A DNA stretch of 64,000 nt from Clostridia bacterium (GTDB lineage Bacteria; Bacillota; Clostridia; Oscillospirales; Acutalibacteraceae). The stretch lies in the NCBI GenBank assembly GCA_017449935.1, contig JAFSYP010000124.1, positions 1-64,000 on the forward strand, read 5' to 3'. Each line of letters starts with the position of its first letter. Positions within the stretch are counted from its first letter, which is position 1. The notes under the pieces are model-generated. The model worked only from the letters and a program-made list of their open reading frames with translations, was not told the DNA's origin and ran no database searches. Position numbers and translations under genes: made by a program. This document shows positions 16,357 to 26,366 of the stretch, piece by piece.

Positions 16357-17187
16357 TCAGGCGACGACAGTATAGAAGTAGAAAAGTCGATGACCGAAGC
16401 CGTCATATCTGACGCTTGCTCTTCTGCCGAAATCCGACTTCAGGAACACGTCCGGATCATATCCTTCATAATCCGCGGCGTTGCGCAGGCTGACGACCGT
16501 GCCGTCATCGAGTGTGATGCGGAAATGCAGCTGCGTTTCATCAATGATCGCATAATAGAGGAAGACGCCCGGGTTCGACTCATAGAATTCGACTTCGCCT
16601 TCCGAAACGGAGTATTGGTATTTTTCGGGATAGGAGCAATCGACCGAAACGTTTTCGGATGCGAAGCGGATGCTCACGGAATACGCGGCAACGGTCGCCG
16701 AACTGTAAGAGCCGAAGCTAAAGGAATAGGTTTCACCGGCAGTCAAATAGATATATCCGTTAAAATAGGCGCTCAGAAACTCAAAGTCGTAGCCGCGTTG
16801 CTGCGTTCCGTCCTCGTCCTCAAATTCAAAGGCGACGATATCCGGACCGAAGTAATCGTCCAGATAACCGCTCGGATTGAAATTCTCGTCCTGTGCAGAG
16901 AAATACGGATCGGCGACGAAGAAAAGGTCGACGATCTTGCCGATCAGACCTCTCGGCGCGGAAGCGAAAATATTATAGTAACCTGTCTTGTTAGGGGTGA
17001 ATTTCATCTTTTTGTTTTTTTCATGAAAGACGATGACATCTTTTGCCCTGGATTCGGACAGAGACGCTGCGGACGCGCCGAGCGAAAGCATCGGGATCAG
17101 CATGGCGATGACCAAACCGAACGCCAACAGATTACGGGCATTTTTTAAATTACTTCGTGGTTCTCCAGTGCGACAGCGCCTTTTCAT
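16357..17187 (-). CDS. secreted hypothetical protein
   Basis: Not recognised. A 276-aa protein with a basic N-terminus (MKRRCRTGEPRSNLKNARN) and a signal peptide hydrophobic core (about residues 20-40) ending at ALGASAA-like cleavage. The mature part is beta-rich and aromatic, with a GYYNIFASAP strand, a TAGETYSFSFG strand and many acidic residues, as in bacterial pre-peptidase-type or carbohydrate-binding beta-sandwich domains; this resemblance is only in style. GGGATA precedes the ATG closely. Monocistronic, between two hairpins. Confidence 0.55.
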   Translation of the reverse strand: MKRRCRTGEPRSNLKNARNLLAFGLVIAMLIPMLSLGASAASLSESRAKDVIVFHEKNKKMKFTPNKTGYYNIFASAPRGLIGKIVDLFFVADPYFSAQDENFNPSGYLDDYFGPDIVAFEFEDEDGTQQRGYDFEFLSAYFNGYIYLTAGETYSFSFGSYSSATVAAYSVSIRFASENVSVDCSYPEKYQYSVSEGEVEFYESNPGVFLYYAIIDETQLHFRITLDDGTVVSLRNAADYEGYDPDVFLKSDFGRRASVRYDGFGHRLFYFYTVVA

Positions 17188-17221
17188 TATCCCGCAAGAA
17201 CCTGATGAACCGAAAAAGAAA

Positions 17222-17263
17222 CAGAGCTGCCGCTTTTGCGCTTCGTTCGTTGCGGCAGCTCTG
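17222..17263 (-). terminator. strong terminator of the DUF1874-like gene
   Basis: Perfect 12-bp stem (17222-17233 with 17252-17263, CAGAGCTGCCGC). On the minus strand it is followed by a U-rich tract; on the plus strand by CTTTTG, so it may work both ways. Confidence 0.8.
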
Positions 17264-17282
17264 CTTTTGTGTTCCGTGGGTA

Positions 17283-17660
17283 TCAGGTCATGCGGGTGAT
17301 GATCTCGCAGTAGATGTAAATATTCTGGATCTTTTGCGCCTGTGCGCCCTGCTCGACGTCGATGATCGGCTGAGTCTCGGAGGGGGCGATGTGCTGTTTG
17401 AACGCGATCGCGACCTGGCCGACGCGCATCTGGGTGATCTTTTTGCGCGGGAAATTTCTGTCCTGCACGCCGACGTAGTCATGGATCACGCGGTCGATCT
17501 CGCTGTCCGTATAGCAGCGCAGCACGTCTTCCTCGCCGAAAATATCGATGATCGCTTTTGCCTCGGCAAAGGTCAGGGACTCGACCTTATAGGTGCCTTT
17601 TCCGATCACATACATGGTGCTGTTGTCGATCAGCAGCAGGGGATTGCCGTCAGTGGACAT
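17283..17660 (-). CDS. DUF1874 (STIV B116)-like small protein
   Basis: A 125-aa protein. Its pattern (LLLIDNSTMYVIGKGTY, then an EAKAII helix, then KKITQMRVGQVAIAFKQ) recalls the DUF1874/STIV-B116 fold, whose viral members include the AcrIII-1 ring nucleases that degrade cyclic tetra-adenylate. The catalytic histidine of that group (in an IGH motif) is not present at the matching position, where CYTDSE is read, so nuclease activity is unlikely. ATG 17660 has AAGGAGG seven bases upstream; longer readings start inside that leader. It has its own promoter and terminator. Family assignment is tentative. Confidence 0.5.
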   Translation of the reverse strand: MSTDGNPLLLIDNSTMYVIGKGTYKVESLTFAEAKAIIDIFGEEDVLRCYTDSEIDRVIHDYVGVQDRNFPRKKITQMRVGQVAIAFKQHIAPSETQPIIDVEQGAQAQKIQNIYIYCEIITRMT

Positions 17661-17715
17661 AAGGATGCCTCCTTTATTTAGCAAATTTAACAAAAACCGA
17701 TTCGCAGTTTTTCTT

Positions 17716-17744
17716 ATTATAATATATTTTCACGAATCCGTCAA
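17716..17744 (-). promoter_or_regulatory. promoter of the DUF1874-like gene
   Basis: Minus strand TTGACG (17744-17739), 17 bases, TATAAT (17721-17716). It lies against the end of the adjacent rhamnosidase gene. Confidence 0.75.
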
Positions 17745-17749
17745 CCGGT

Positions 17750-19894
17750 TTATGAAAAAAAGTCGTGGGCGCTGTGCAGCGGTACGATATTCACGCCCGC
17801 GTGCAGCGGCACGTCGGCGCCGTCCTGTCGGCAGACCGCCTCGATCCCGTGCGGCAGTTGTATTTTCAGCGTGCCGCTCTTTCTGCAAAGATCGACGGCG
17901 ATCGTCCCGCGCACGGTCATGAGCCTGCCCTGTGCCGCGGTCAGATCCGGAATGTCGGCGGGGTCGATCACGACCTTTGCGAAACCGCAGGAATCCTTTG
18001 TCTGCCGGACGCCGAGGATGTATTGGAACAGGTACCGTACCGCCGCACCGAACATCGGGTGCGACATCGAGCGCGGATCGTTCCACTCCTCCCACAGCGT
18101 CGTCGCGCCGCACGCGCGCATATAGCCGAAGGACGGCTGTTTGCGGAAGGTCAGGAAGCGGTACGCCAGATCGGCAAAGCCGTTCTCGAACAGGATGCGC
18201 GGCACGACGTCCGTGCCGAAGATGCCCGTATGCACGCAGTCGAGCGCGCGGACGTGGGCAACGAGATTGCGCAGCGTCCGCTCGTCGCCCAGACCGACGT
18301 CCAGCGCGAAAGCGTTCGCGCCGTTTCCGTCCGCGGCGAAATCTCCGGTTTCGGGATCGAAGTACGCGTCGACGAGCGCCTTTGCCTTTCGCGCACGCAG
18401 CTCGCGCAGCGCGGGGATCTGCGCGACGCTGCCGATAACGGGCGCCATTTCCAGCAGACGGTCGATAGATCGGATGAAGAAATACGTATTGACGAACGGA
18501 TTCGGGATCGGGATGCCGTCGATCTGCTTCTGCCCCGGGACGCACCACTCGCCGAGGCACCACTGCTCCGGCTGATCGCGGACCACCAGATCGTTTTCGC
18601 TGTGGTCGTTCAGGTAGTCAAACCAGCGCAGCATCTGCGGGTAATAGGTCCGGAACGGTCCGGCGTCGCCGAATACTTTGTAATAGACGTACGGCACCTC
18701 GACGATCGCGCAGCCCCAGCCGCCCGGTCCGCCGCCGGAACGCACATAGGGCGCGGTATACTGTACGTGGCCGCTCTTTCGGTCCTGGCAGTCGGAGACG
18801 TCGCGCATCCATTTGCGGTAAAATGTGCGGCTGTCCAGCAGCAGCATCGCCGCCTCGCACACGAGCTGGCCGTCGCCCGTGTAGCCGCGCCGTTCCAGAT
18901 GCGGGCAGTCGGACGGGATGCCGGCGTGCATATTGGAAAGCTGCGTGCGCACGAACGCGTCGTAAAACCAATTGAGCTGTGCGCTGCTGCTGCGGAACGC
19001 GGACGTGACGGGCACGTCGGCGTGGATCTCGTCAAAACGCGTCATCCGGGCGGGCTTGCGCACGGCGAAATACTGCCCGGCGCACCAGGTAAAGCGCGGA
19101 TAGTATTCGCGCGCCGTCCCGTCGCAGCGGAACGAACAGACCTGTTTGTGCGCACGGCGTTCCGGCAGGGAACACGTTTCGGCGTCGAAGGCTTCGCCCG
19201 TGCGCACGGCGATCTGCGCGCCTGCCTCGGCGCAGCGCAGCACCGGCCGGCCGGTCAGGTTTTCGCCGACGTCATAAAAGATCTCCGTCGGCGTTTCGGC
19301 AATCTGCCGCGGCACGACGGAACGGATCACGCGGTCGGCGGGGCAGTCCTGGAGCTGATAGTCCGTGTCGGGCAGCTCGGCGCACGTCACGTCCCGCCAC
19401 GGCTGCACGGGCAGCGTAAAGTCGTGCGTCTCACCGTGCGTCAGTTCGTATGCCGTCATGGTGCCGGGCCGCCACCCGACGCTGCGGCCGGAAACGATCT
19501 CGCGGCCGGGGAGCGTGATGCGAAAGCACAGCCGGCACGCGCCGTAGCGGAAGTACCAGCCCGGCCCGACGGCGACGGTCAACTCATTTTCTCCGTCTTG
19601 CAAAAACGCGGACAGATCGTACCGTACAGCATAGATGCGGCTCGTCATCTCCTCGCCGAATTCCTTCGCGCAGAAGCAGTCTGCGTAGGCGTGGTAGTGG
19701 CTGTTTGCCGGCACGAACAGGTCGTCCGATACGCGGCGGCCGTTCAGGAACAGCTCGAAAAACCCCAGACCGCAGACGGTGATCTGCGCCGCTTCTCCGG
19801 CTTCGGCGTCGAAGACCGCCCGAAACTCCGGCGACACGCACGGCGCGTCCGCCTGTACCCATGCGGCCTCGCCGAACAATTCTTCAAATCTCAT
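17750..19894 (-). CDS. GH78 alpha-L-rhamnosidase-type protein (A)
   Basis: A 714-aa glycoside hydrolase of family 78, hydrolysing terminal alpha-L-rhamnosides of plant glycosides and pectin. The catalytic-region signature DCPHLERRGYTGD places acidic residues at D329, E334 and D341, the same spacing as D567/E572/D579 in Bacillus RhaB. An N-terminal beta-sandwich contains LGFFELFLNGRRV, typical of GH78. A late acidic-His region (TTLWEEWND, SMSHPMFGAA) fits the family. There is no signal peptide, so it acts inside the cell on imported oligosaccharides. ATG 19894 follows GGGAGG; longer readings run through the upstream terminator and are excluded. It lies downstream of the 99-aa membrane gene. 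Confidence 0.9.
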   Translation of the reverse strand: MRFEELFGEAAWVQADAPCVSPEFRAVFDAEAGEAAQITVCGLGFFELFLNGRRVSDDLFVPANSHYHAYADCFCAKEFGEEMTSRIYAVRYDLSAFLQDGENELTVAVGPGWYFRYGACRLCFRITLPGREIVSGRSVGWRPGTMTAYELTHGETHDFTLPVQPWRDVTCAELPDTDYQLQDCPADRVIRSVVPRQIAETPTEIFYDVGENLTGRPVLRCAEAGAQIAVRTGEAFDAETCSLPERRAHKQVCSFRCDGTAREYYPRFTWCAGQYFAVRKPARMTRFDEIHADVPVTSAFRSSSAQLNWFYDAFVRTQLSNMHAGIPSDCPHLERRGYTGDGQLVCEAAMLLLDSRTFYRKWMRDVSDCQDRKSGHVQYTAPYVRSGGGPGGWGCAIVEVPYVYYKVFGDAGPFRTYYPQMLRWFDYLNDHSENDLVVRDQPEQWCLGEWCVPGQKQIDGIPIPNPFVNTYFFIRSIDRLLEMAPVIGSVAQIPALRELRARKAKALVDAYFDPETGDFAADGNGANAFALDVGLGDERTLRNLVAHVRALDCVHTGIFGTDVVPRILFENGFADLAYRFLTFRKQPSFGYMRACGATTLWEEWNDPRSMSHPMFGAAVRYLFQYILGVRQTKDSCGFAKVVIDPADIPDLTAAQGRLMTVRGTIAVDLCRKSGTLKIQLPHGIEAVCRQDGADVPLHAGVNIVPLHSAHDFFS

Positions 19895-19910
19895 CGTTTC
19901 CTCCCGAAAG

Positions 19911-19933
19911 AAAAAGGACAGGTCGCCCTGTCC
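19911..19933 (-). terminator. terminator between the 99-aa gene and rhamnosidase A
   Basis: Perfect 7-bp stem GGACAGG/CCTGTCC (19916-19922, 19927-19933), four-base loop, five U on the minus strand. It stands directly before rhamnosidase A, so that gene depends on read-through or an internal promoter. Confidence 0.75.
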
Positions 19934-19950
19934 GAAGTTTTGGGTTTGAA

Positions 19951-20250
19951 TCAGGCCACGCGGCCGCGCGCGGATCTGCGCTTTTTGGCACCGACGGACG
20001 CGCAGGAGCGCTTGACGGCCGGCTTGCTGCGGCGTTCCGTTTCGTATTCCCCGGCGTAGCGCGCGTCCAGAAGTTCGCGTTCCAGCTCCTTTTCCCGCGC
20101 AGAGCGCGCCTTGCGCCGCAGCGCGCGCAGGAAACGCCACGCCCTGCGCTCGATACGGACGAGCTTGTTTTCGCGCAGGAATCCGAGCAGCAGTACGCCG
20201 ACCACGGCGATCTCCGCGAGCGTGCGCAGGATCATGCTGACAGCGGACAT
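19951..20250 (-). CDS. 99-aa basic single-pass membrane protein
   Basis: Not recognised. One transmembrane segment near the N-terminus (about residues 5-24, LAEIAVVGVLLLGF), then a long strongly basic helical tail with repeated RR/KK pairs (WRFLRALRRKARSAREKE and SVGAKKRRSARGR). ATG 20250 has AAGGAGGG six bases upstream. The tail could bind nucleic acid or the membrane face. It lies between its promoter at 20309-20337 and a terminator, divergent from rhamnosidase B. Confidence 0.6.
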   Translation of the reverse strand: MSAVSMILRTLAEIAVVGVLLLGFLRENKLVRIERRAWRFLRALRRKARSAREKELERELLDARYAGEYETERRSKPAVKRSCASVGAKKRRSARGRVA

Positions 20251-20308
20251 AACGATCCCTCCTTGCTTCTCGATCCGCAAACCGGAAACATACAAATTTA
20301 TTGAATAA

Positions 20309-20337
20309 ATTCTATCACAAGATATTCTGCTTGTCAA
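20309..20337 (-). promoter_or_regulatory. promoter of the 99-aa gene
   Basis: Minus strand TTGACA (20337-20332), 17 bases, TAGAAT (20314-20309). Confidence 0.75.
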
Positions 20338-20423
20338 TTGGTTTTCCACAACAAATTGTGCTTTGACGTGTGCTTTGCGGGCGCTTTTTGTCGGATCGCG
20401 GCGAGAGGGACGCAAAGTTATGC

Positions 20424-20452
20424 TTGCACTCCCGGCCGCCGTCGTGTATACT
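20424..20452 (+). promoter_or_regulatory. promoter of rhamnosidase B
   Basis: TTGCAC, 17 bases, TATACT, about 50 bases before the ATG; divergent from the promoter at 20309-20337. Confidence 0.7.
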
Positions 20453-20503
20453 GAATGAAGGCGCAGCTTTTCCGGCTGCATCTTCAAAGGAAAGGATGAG
20501 TTT

Positions 20504-22855
20504 ATGAACTTCCCGCAATCGTTTTTTGCCGCGACGAAAACGTGCAATACCTATGAAAAACACGTTCCCGCGCCGTATGTCCGCAAGACGTTTTCCGTCC
20601 CCGAGGTGACGCGGGCGGAGATCCTCGTCAGCGGTCTCGGCTTTTACGATCTGTATCTCAACGGCAGCCGCATCACGAAAGGTCTGCTGGCGCCGTATAT
20701 TTCCAACCCGGACGATATCGTGTATTTTGACCGATACGATGTGACGGCGCTGCTGCGAAACGGCGCGAACGCGGTCGGCCTGATCCTCGGCAACGGGATG
20801 CAGAACTGTCCCGGCGGCGCTGTCTGGGATTTTGAGACGGCGCGTTTTCGCGGCGTGCCGCGATTCGCGTTCCGGCTGACCGCCGCGCTCAAAAACGGCG
20901 AGGTCTTCACGCTGGACGCGGACGAATCCTTCCGCACCGCGCCCTCCGGCATCCTGTTCGACGATCTGCGCAGCGGCGTGTTCTATGACGCGCGGCAGGC
21001 GATCGACGGCTGGTGTCTGCCCGATTTTGACGACAGCGCGTGGCAGAACGTCTACCGCGCCGAATCGCCGCGCGGGGAGTTTCGCGTATGCGAGGCCGAT
21101 CCCATCGTCGTGACCGAAGAACGCGCGCCCGTTTCCGTGCGCCGCGCCATGCTGTGCGAGAAATACGATCCGCGCGGTAAGATGCGGCTCGATACGGAGT
21201 ATAAATTCGATCTGCACTCCAAGCCCGGTATGCTGTACGACTTCGGCGTCAACACGGCGGGCATCCTGCGGCTTCGCATCCGCGGCGAGGCGGGACAGCG
21301 GATCATCATCCAGATGTGCGAATTTGTCAACAGCAAGGACGAACCGTCCTGCCAGAACATCAACTTTTATCCGCCGGGATATGCGCAGACGGATATGTAT
21401 ATCTGCCGCGGCGAGGGCGAAGAGGTCTTTGAACCGGCGTTCACCTACCACGGCTTCCGCTATGCGCTGGTCTTCGGACTGAAATCTCAGCAGGCAAAGC
21501 CTGAAACGCTGACCATGCTCGTCGCCAACTCCGATCTGCGCGCGCGCGGCGGCTTTGAATGCTCGGACGAAACGATGAACCGGCTCGGCGAAATGGCGCG
21601 CCGGAGCGATCTGGCGAACTTCTATTACTTCCCGACCGACTGCCCGCACCGTGAAAAGAACGGCTGGACGGGCGACGCGGCGACCTCGGCGGAGCATATG
21701 CTGCTCACGCTCACGCCCGAAAAAAGCTGGCGCGAATGGCTGCGCAATATCTGCCGCGCGCAGGCGCCGAACGGCGCGCTGCCGGGGATCGTGCCGACCG
21801 GCGGCTGGGGATTCCGGTGGGGCAACGGGCCGGCATGGGATAACGTGCTGACGGAGCTTTGCTGGCAGATGTACCGTATGCGCGGCGATCTGGAGCCGGC
21901 GAAGGAATGCAGCGAGAGTATGCTGCGCTATCTTTCCTATATCTCGCAGGCGCGCCGTCCGGACGGTCTTGTGGAGATTGGGCTGGGCGACTGGCTGCAG
22001 CCGCGGCGCGGCGCGGGCGATCCCGTGTCGCCGCTGTATGTGACGGACAGCGTGATCGCCATGTACATCGCCGAAAAGACCATGCGTCTGATGCGTGCGC
22101 TGCAGCTGTCGGCGCAGGCGGATTTCGCGCAGTCGCTGTACCTTTCACTGCGCAAAGCGATCCGGGACAACCTGATCGATTTCGGCACGATGACCGTGCG
22201 CGGCAACTGCCAGACGTCGCAGGCGATCTGCCTGTATTACGGCGTGTTCGAGCCGGGCGAAAAGGCGGAGGCGTCGCGTCAGCTGGTGCGGCTCGTGGAG
22301 GAGGCGGACGGCCACCTCGACTGCGGCATGATTGGTCTGCGCGCCGTATTCCACGCGCTTTCGCAGTGCGGCCGCGGCGATCTCGCGTTCCGTATGATCA
22401 CGCGCCGCGACTATCCGTCCTACGGTTTTTTCGTCGAGCAGGGCTACACCGCGCTGCCGGAGGAGTTTACCGCTCCCGAAAAGCTGGACGATCCCAATTC
22501 CCTGAATCATCACTTTTTCGGAGACGTCACGAGCTGGTTTATCCAGCGCGTCGTCGGCATCTGCGTGAATCCCCGGAACATCGGCGCCGACCGGATCGAC
22601 GTTGCGCCCGATTTCCTGCGCGCGCTGTCCTTTGCCAAGGGGTATTACATCGCTCCGGCGGGCAGAGTGCGCGTAAGCTGGAGGCGCGAAGGCACGCAGA
22701 TCCGTCTGAATATCGAGTGCCCGGACGCCGTCGTCGGCGACGTCGTCCTGCCGGCCGGATATGTGTTCAAGGAACCGCAGAGACCTTCCGGCCGCGTCCA
22801 CAACGCGACGACGCTCCCGCTTCGCAGCGGCGAGTATATGATCGAGGAAAAATAA
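20504..22855 (+). CDS. GH78 alpha-L-rhamnosidase-type protein (B)
   Basis: A 783-aa GH78 enzyme. DCPHREKNGWTGD gives acidic residues D379, E384 and D391 with the family spacing. N-terminal beta-sandwich domains carry LGFYDLYLNGSRI and the GILFDDLRSG-type region, and the (alpha/alpha)6 barrel includes WREWLRNICRAQ and the YTALPEEF segment that usually holds a late acidic residue. No signal peptide, so cytoplasmic. It is divergent from rhamnosidase A and not a recent duplicate: they differ in length and in most residues outside the catalytic motif. Its substrate preference cannot be read from the sequence. AAAGGATG lies upstream of the ATG. Confidence 0.9.
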   Translation: MNFPQSFFAATKTCNTYEKHVPAPYVRKTFSVPEVTRAEILVSGLGFYDLYLNGSRITKGLLAPYISNPDDIVYFDRYDVTALLRNGANAVGLILGNGMQNCPGGAVWDFETARFRGVPRFAFRLTAALKNGEVFTLDADESFRTAPSGILFDDLRSGVFYDARQAIDGWCLPDFDDSAWQNVYRAESPRGEFRVCEADPIVVTEERAPVSVRRAMLCEKYDPRGKMRLDTEYKFDLHSKPGMLYDFGVNTAGILRLRIRGEAGQRIIIQMCEFVNSKDEPSCQNINFYPPGYAQTDMYICRGEGEEVFEPAFTYHGFRYALVFGLKSQQAKPETLTMLVANSDLRARGGFECSDETMNRLGEMARRSDLANFYYFPTDCPHREKNGWTGDAATSAEHMLLTLTPEKSWREWLRNICRAQAPNGALPGIVPTGGWGFRWGNGPAWDNVLTELCWQMYRMRGDLEPAKECSESMLRYLSYISQARRPDGLVEIGLGDWLQPRRGAGDPVSPLYVTDSVIAMYIAEKTMRLMRALQLSAQADFAQSLYLSLRKAIRDNLIDFGTMTVRGNCQTSQAICLYYGVFEPGEKAEASRQLVRLVEEADGHLDCGMIGLRAVFHALSQCGRGDLAFRMITRRDYPSYGFFVEQGYTALPEEFTAPEKLDDPNSLNHHFFGDVTSWFIQRVVGICVNPRNIGADRIDVAPDFLRALSFAKGYYIAPAGRVRVSWRREGTQIRLNIECPDAVVGDVVLPAGYVFKEPQRPSGRVHNATTLPLRSGEYMIEEK

Positions 22856-22869
22856 AAAAAGACAAAAAA

Positions 22870-22898
22870 CGCGGGTTCGCATTTTTTGCGGACCCGCG
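22870..22898. terminator. bidirectional terminator
   Basis: 11-bp stem with one mismatch (22870-22880 with 22888-22898) with A-runs on the left and U-containing sequence on the right. It separates the convergent rhamnosidase B and 75-aa genes. Confidence 0.75.
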
Positions 22899-22910
22899 AA
22901 AAACATTTCT

Positions 22911-23138
22911 TTAGTTTTTTCCGAACAGACTGCCCAGCTTGCCGGCGATATCGCCGAGCTGCTCGGCGGTTAGCTTTGTTTTGACCAGATCGACGACTTT
23001 TTTCGTGATGTCGTCCGGCAGATCGACGCCCAACAGGCCTTCGACGGTCGAAATGGGATCTGTCTTGAATTTGGAAGCGAGCGTCTTATCGGTTTTGATC
23101 TTGCCGACGATCTCGTCCGCTTTGGCTTTAATATCCAT
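22911..23138 (-). CDS. 75-aa helical protein after rubrerythrin
   Basis: Not recognised with certainty. Lysine-rich, amphipathic and helical. The central part (TDPISTVEGLLGVDLPDD) resembles the leader region of NHLP/Nif11-type precursor peptides, which share a DP...LG...LP pattern, but there is no double-glycine cleavage site and no modification gene nearby. Ends in GKLGSLFGKN. It starts 10 bases after the rubrerythrin stop with GGAGCGAC upstream, so the two are probably co-transcribed. Confidence 0.55.
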   Translation of the reverse strand: MDIKAKADEIVGKIKTDKTLASKFKTDPISTVEGLLGVDLPDDITKKVVDLVKTKLTAEQLGDIAGKLGSLFGKN

Positions 23139-23147
23139 TGTCGCTCC

Positions 23148-23690
23148 TTATTTGAAGTACCGGTTCAGCAGGCCTTCAAACGCCTTGCCGTGACGCGCTT
23201 CGTCCTTGCACATCTCATGCACGGTGTCATGGACGGCGTCGTAGCCGAGCTCCTTGGCCTTCTTCGCGAGCGCCAGCTTGCCCTCGGTCGCGCCGAATTC
23301 CGCGTCCACGCGCAGCTGCAGGTTCTTCTTGGTATCCGCCGTGACGACTTCGCCCAGCAGCTCCGCGAACTTCGCCGCATGTTCCGCTTCCTCAAACGCG
23401 ATGCGCTTGTACGCTTCCGCGACTTCGGGATAGCCCTCGCGGTCCGCCTGGCGGCTCATGGCCAGATACATGCCCACTTCGGAGCATTCGCCGCTGAAGT
23501 TCTGACGCAGACCTTCGACGACTTCGGCGTCCAGACCCTGCGCAACGCCGACCTTGTGCTCGTCAGCCCAGACGCGCTCGGCTTCCTGCACGAGGAATTT
23601 TTCGCCCGGAACGCCGCAAAGCGGGCATTTCTCGGGGGGTTCGTTGCCTTCATGGACGTAACCGCAGATGGGACATACGAATTTTTTCAT
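23148..23690 (-). CDS. reverse rubrerythrin
   Basis: A 180-aa non-haem iron peroxidase. The rubredoxin domain is N-terminal (C6-x2-C9 and C22-x2-C25), followed by the ferritin-like di-iron four-helix domain with [18 protein letters not shown] and [10 protein letters not shown] supplying glutamate and histidine ligands. This domain order is the reverse of ordinary rubrerythrin and is known from clostridia, where it reduces hydrogen peroxide and oxygen with NADH-derived electrons. Supports an obligate anaerobe. GGAGGTC lies upstream of the ATG, with a near-consensus promoter. Confidence 0.93.
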   Translation of the reverse strand: MKKFVCPICGYVHEGNEPPEKCPLCGVPGEKFLVQEAERVWADEHKVGVAQGLDAEVVEGLRQNFSGECSEVGMYLAMSRQADREGYPEVAEAYKRIAFEEAEHAAKFAELLGEVVTADTKKNLQLRVDAEFGATEGKLALAKKAKELGYDAVHDTVHEMCKDEARHGKAFEGLLNRYFK

Positions 23691-23717
23691 GATATTGACC
23701 TCCGTCGTTTTTCTTTT

Positions 23718-23745
23718 ATTATACCGCGTTTCGGGGAAATGTCAA
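23718..23745 (-). promoter_or_regulatory. promoter of reverse rubrerythrin
   Basis: Minus strand TTGACA (23745-23740), 16 bases, TATAAT (23723-23718). No clear PerR box was recognised. Confidence 0.8.
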
Positions 23746-23755
23746 GGTAATTAAA

Positions 23756-24883
23756 TTATAAGACGACCAGCCCGCTCTGCACGAGGTAGGCCTTGTTGGC
23801 GTCCGTCGTCACGGTCACGGCCGTGCCGCCGTTGTTCGCCGTCAGCAGGTCCGTCACGCTCTTGACCGACGCTGCGGGGCCGGAGTCGTTCACCGCGCCG
23901 ATCGCGGCGTCGAGCGCCGCCTGCAAAAACGCCGCGTATGCCGAGAATGACCAAGTCGCCACATGACCGGCCGCGCCGGAATCGCCGGCTTTCAGCTGCT
24001 CGAGCGCATAGGCGCTGTCCGTTTCATGTCCGGTCAGATCGACGCCGAGATCCGCCGCCAGCGAAAGGGGAGAGGGCATGAACGTGGCGGGCATGACCAT
24101 GCCGTGGCGGATCGCCTGCGCCGCAAGCGCGCCCTGTACCTGCGGTTCGGTGCAGAACAGCGCGGTCTTTGCGCCGAATTTTTCCATCTGGCGCGCCGCG
24201 TCCTCGGCGAGATACTGCTTGGCGATCTCCAGAGTCCGGCTTTCGTCGTACAGGTCGACGCTGGACATGGCCTTGAACGTCATCTTTTCCGCTTTGCACG
24301 CTTCCTCGACGGCGTTGCGCAGCGCAACGACGGAGCTGTATTTGAGGTGACGGTTCGTCGTGTAGAACACGAAGCTTTCGGCGCCCATCTCCTTGGCCTT
24401 CTTGACCATCTGTTCGCCGAGCGCCGGGAAGTCCACGCTCAGCACGAGGTTCGCGTCGTGCATTTCGACCGAGCCTTCGTGCGGATTGCACACCGCGATA
24501 TACATATCCGAACGCATCTCGCGGACCTTTTTGACCGCTTCGCCCGTGCCCGTGACGCCGTCGGCAAAGATCATGGCCGTGACGCTGTCGTTTTCGGCGA
24601 CGGTCGAGGCGATCTCGGAGACCGCCGTATTATCCATATAATAGTTCTGCGCGTACTTGACGATCATGATCGAGTCGTCGTAGGTGCGGGCGATCTCGGC
24701 CGCGGCCGCGTAGATCTCGGGGTTTTGGCTCTGATCGCCGATGATGATGGCGATCCTCTGCCCGCCCTCCGCGGCGCTTTTGCGCGTCGGCTGCGTCTCC
24801 TGCTCGTCTGCGTTTTGCCCGCAGCCGAAGGTCAGCAGCACCAGACAAACGGCCAGTGCGGCCGCAAGTATTCTTTTCAGCAT
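23756..24883 (-). CDS. DUF3798-type lipoprotein, periplasmic-binding-like
   Basis: A 375-aa exported lipoprotein. The signal sequence ends in lipobox LTFGC with C21 as the lipidated residue. The mature protein looks like a two-lobed periplasmic-binding fold (RIAIIIGDQSQNPE, SVTAMIFADGVTGTG, ESFVFYTTNRHLKY, KTALFCTEPQVQGAL), as in DUF3798 proteins of Firmicutes, whose ligand is unknown. The start is set by AAAGGAGAG upstream; the next in-frame start upstream coincides with the -35 box and cannot be used. Single gene with its own promoter; no ABC permease nearby. Confidence 0.8.
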   Translation of the reverse strand: MLKRILAAALAVCLVLLTFGCGQNADEQETQPTRKSAAEGGQRIAIIIGDQSQNPEIYAAAAEIARTYDDSIMIVKYAQNYYMDNTAVSEIASTVAENDSVTAMIFADGVTGTGEAVKKVREMRSDMYIAVCNPHEGSVEMHDANLVLSVDFPALGEQMVKKAKEMGAESFVFYTTNRHLKYSSVVALRNAVEEACKAEKMTFKAMSSVDLYDESRTLEIAKQYLAEDAARQMEKFGAKTALFCTEPQVQGALAAQAIRHGMVMPATFMPSPLSLAADLGVDLTGHETDSAYALEQLKAGDSGAAGHVATWSFSAYAAFLQAALDAAIGAVNDSGPAASVKSVTDLLTANNGGTAVTVTTDANKAYLVQSGLVVL

Positions 24884-24914
24884 GATGTGTCTCTCCTTTA
24901 TTCCGGATACCCTC

Positions 24915-24943
24915 AGTGTATCAAACGGCGGTTTTTCTGTCAA
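24915..24943 (-). promoter_or_regulatory. promoter of the DUF3798 lipoprotein
   Basis: Minus strand TTGACA (24943-24938), 17 bases, TACACT (24920-24915). Confidence 0.65.
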
Positions 24944-24971
24944 TCCTATTTTCTGCCGCGACGGTCCGTCT

Positions 24972-26363
<1,392 letters not shown>

Positions 26364-26366
26364 AAT

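Noticed and set aside
17283..17660. Active AcrIII-1 ring nuclease
   Set aside because: The catalytic histidine of that group is not at the matching position and similarity is only in pattern.
17765..20059. Plus-strand open frame of 764 codons opposite rhamnosidase A
   Set aside because: No ribosome binding site or recognisable domain; the minus-strand frame carries the complete GH78 motifs.
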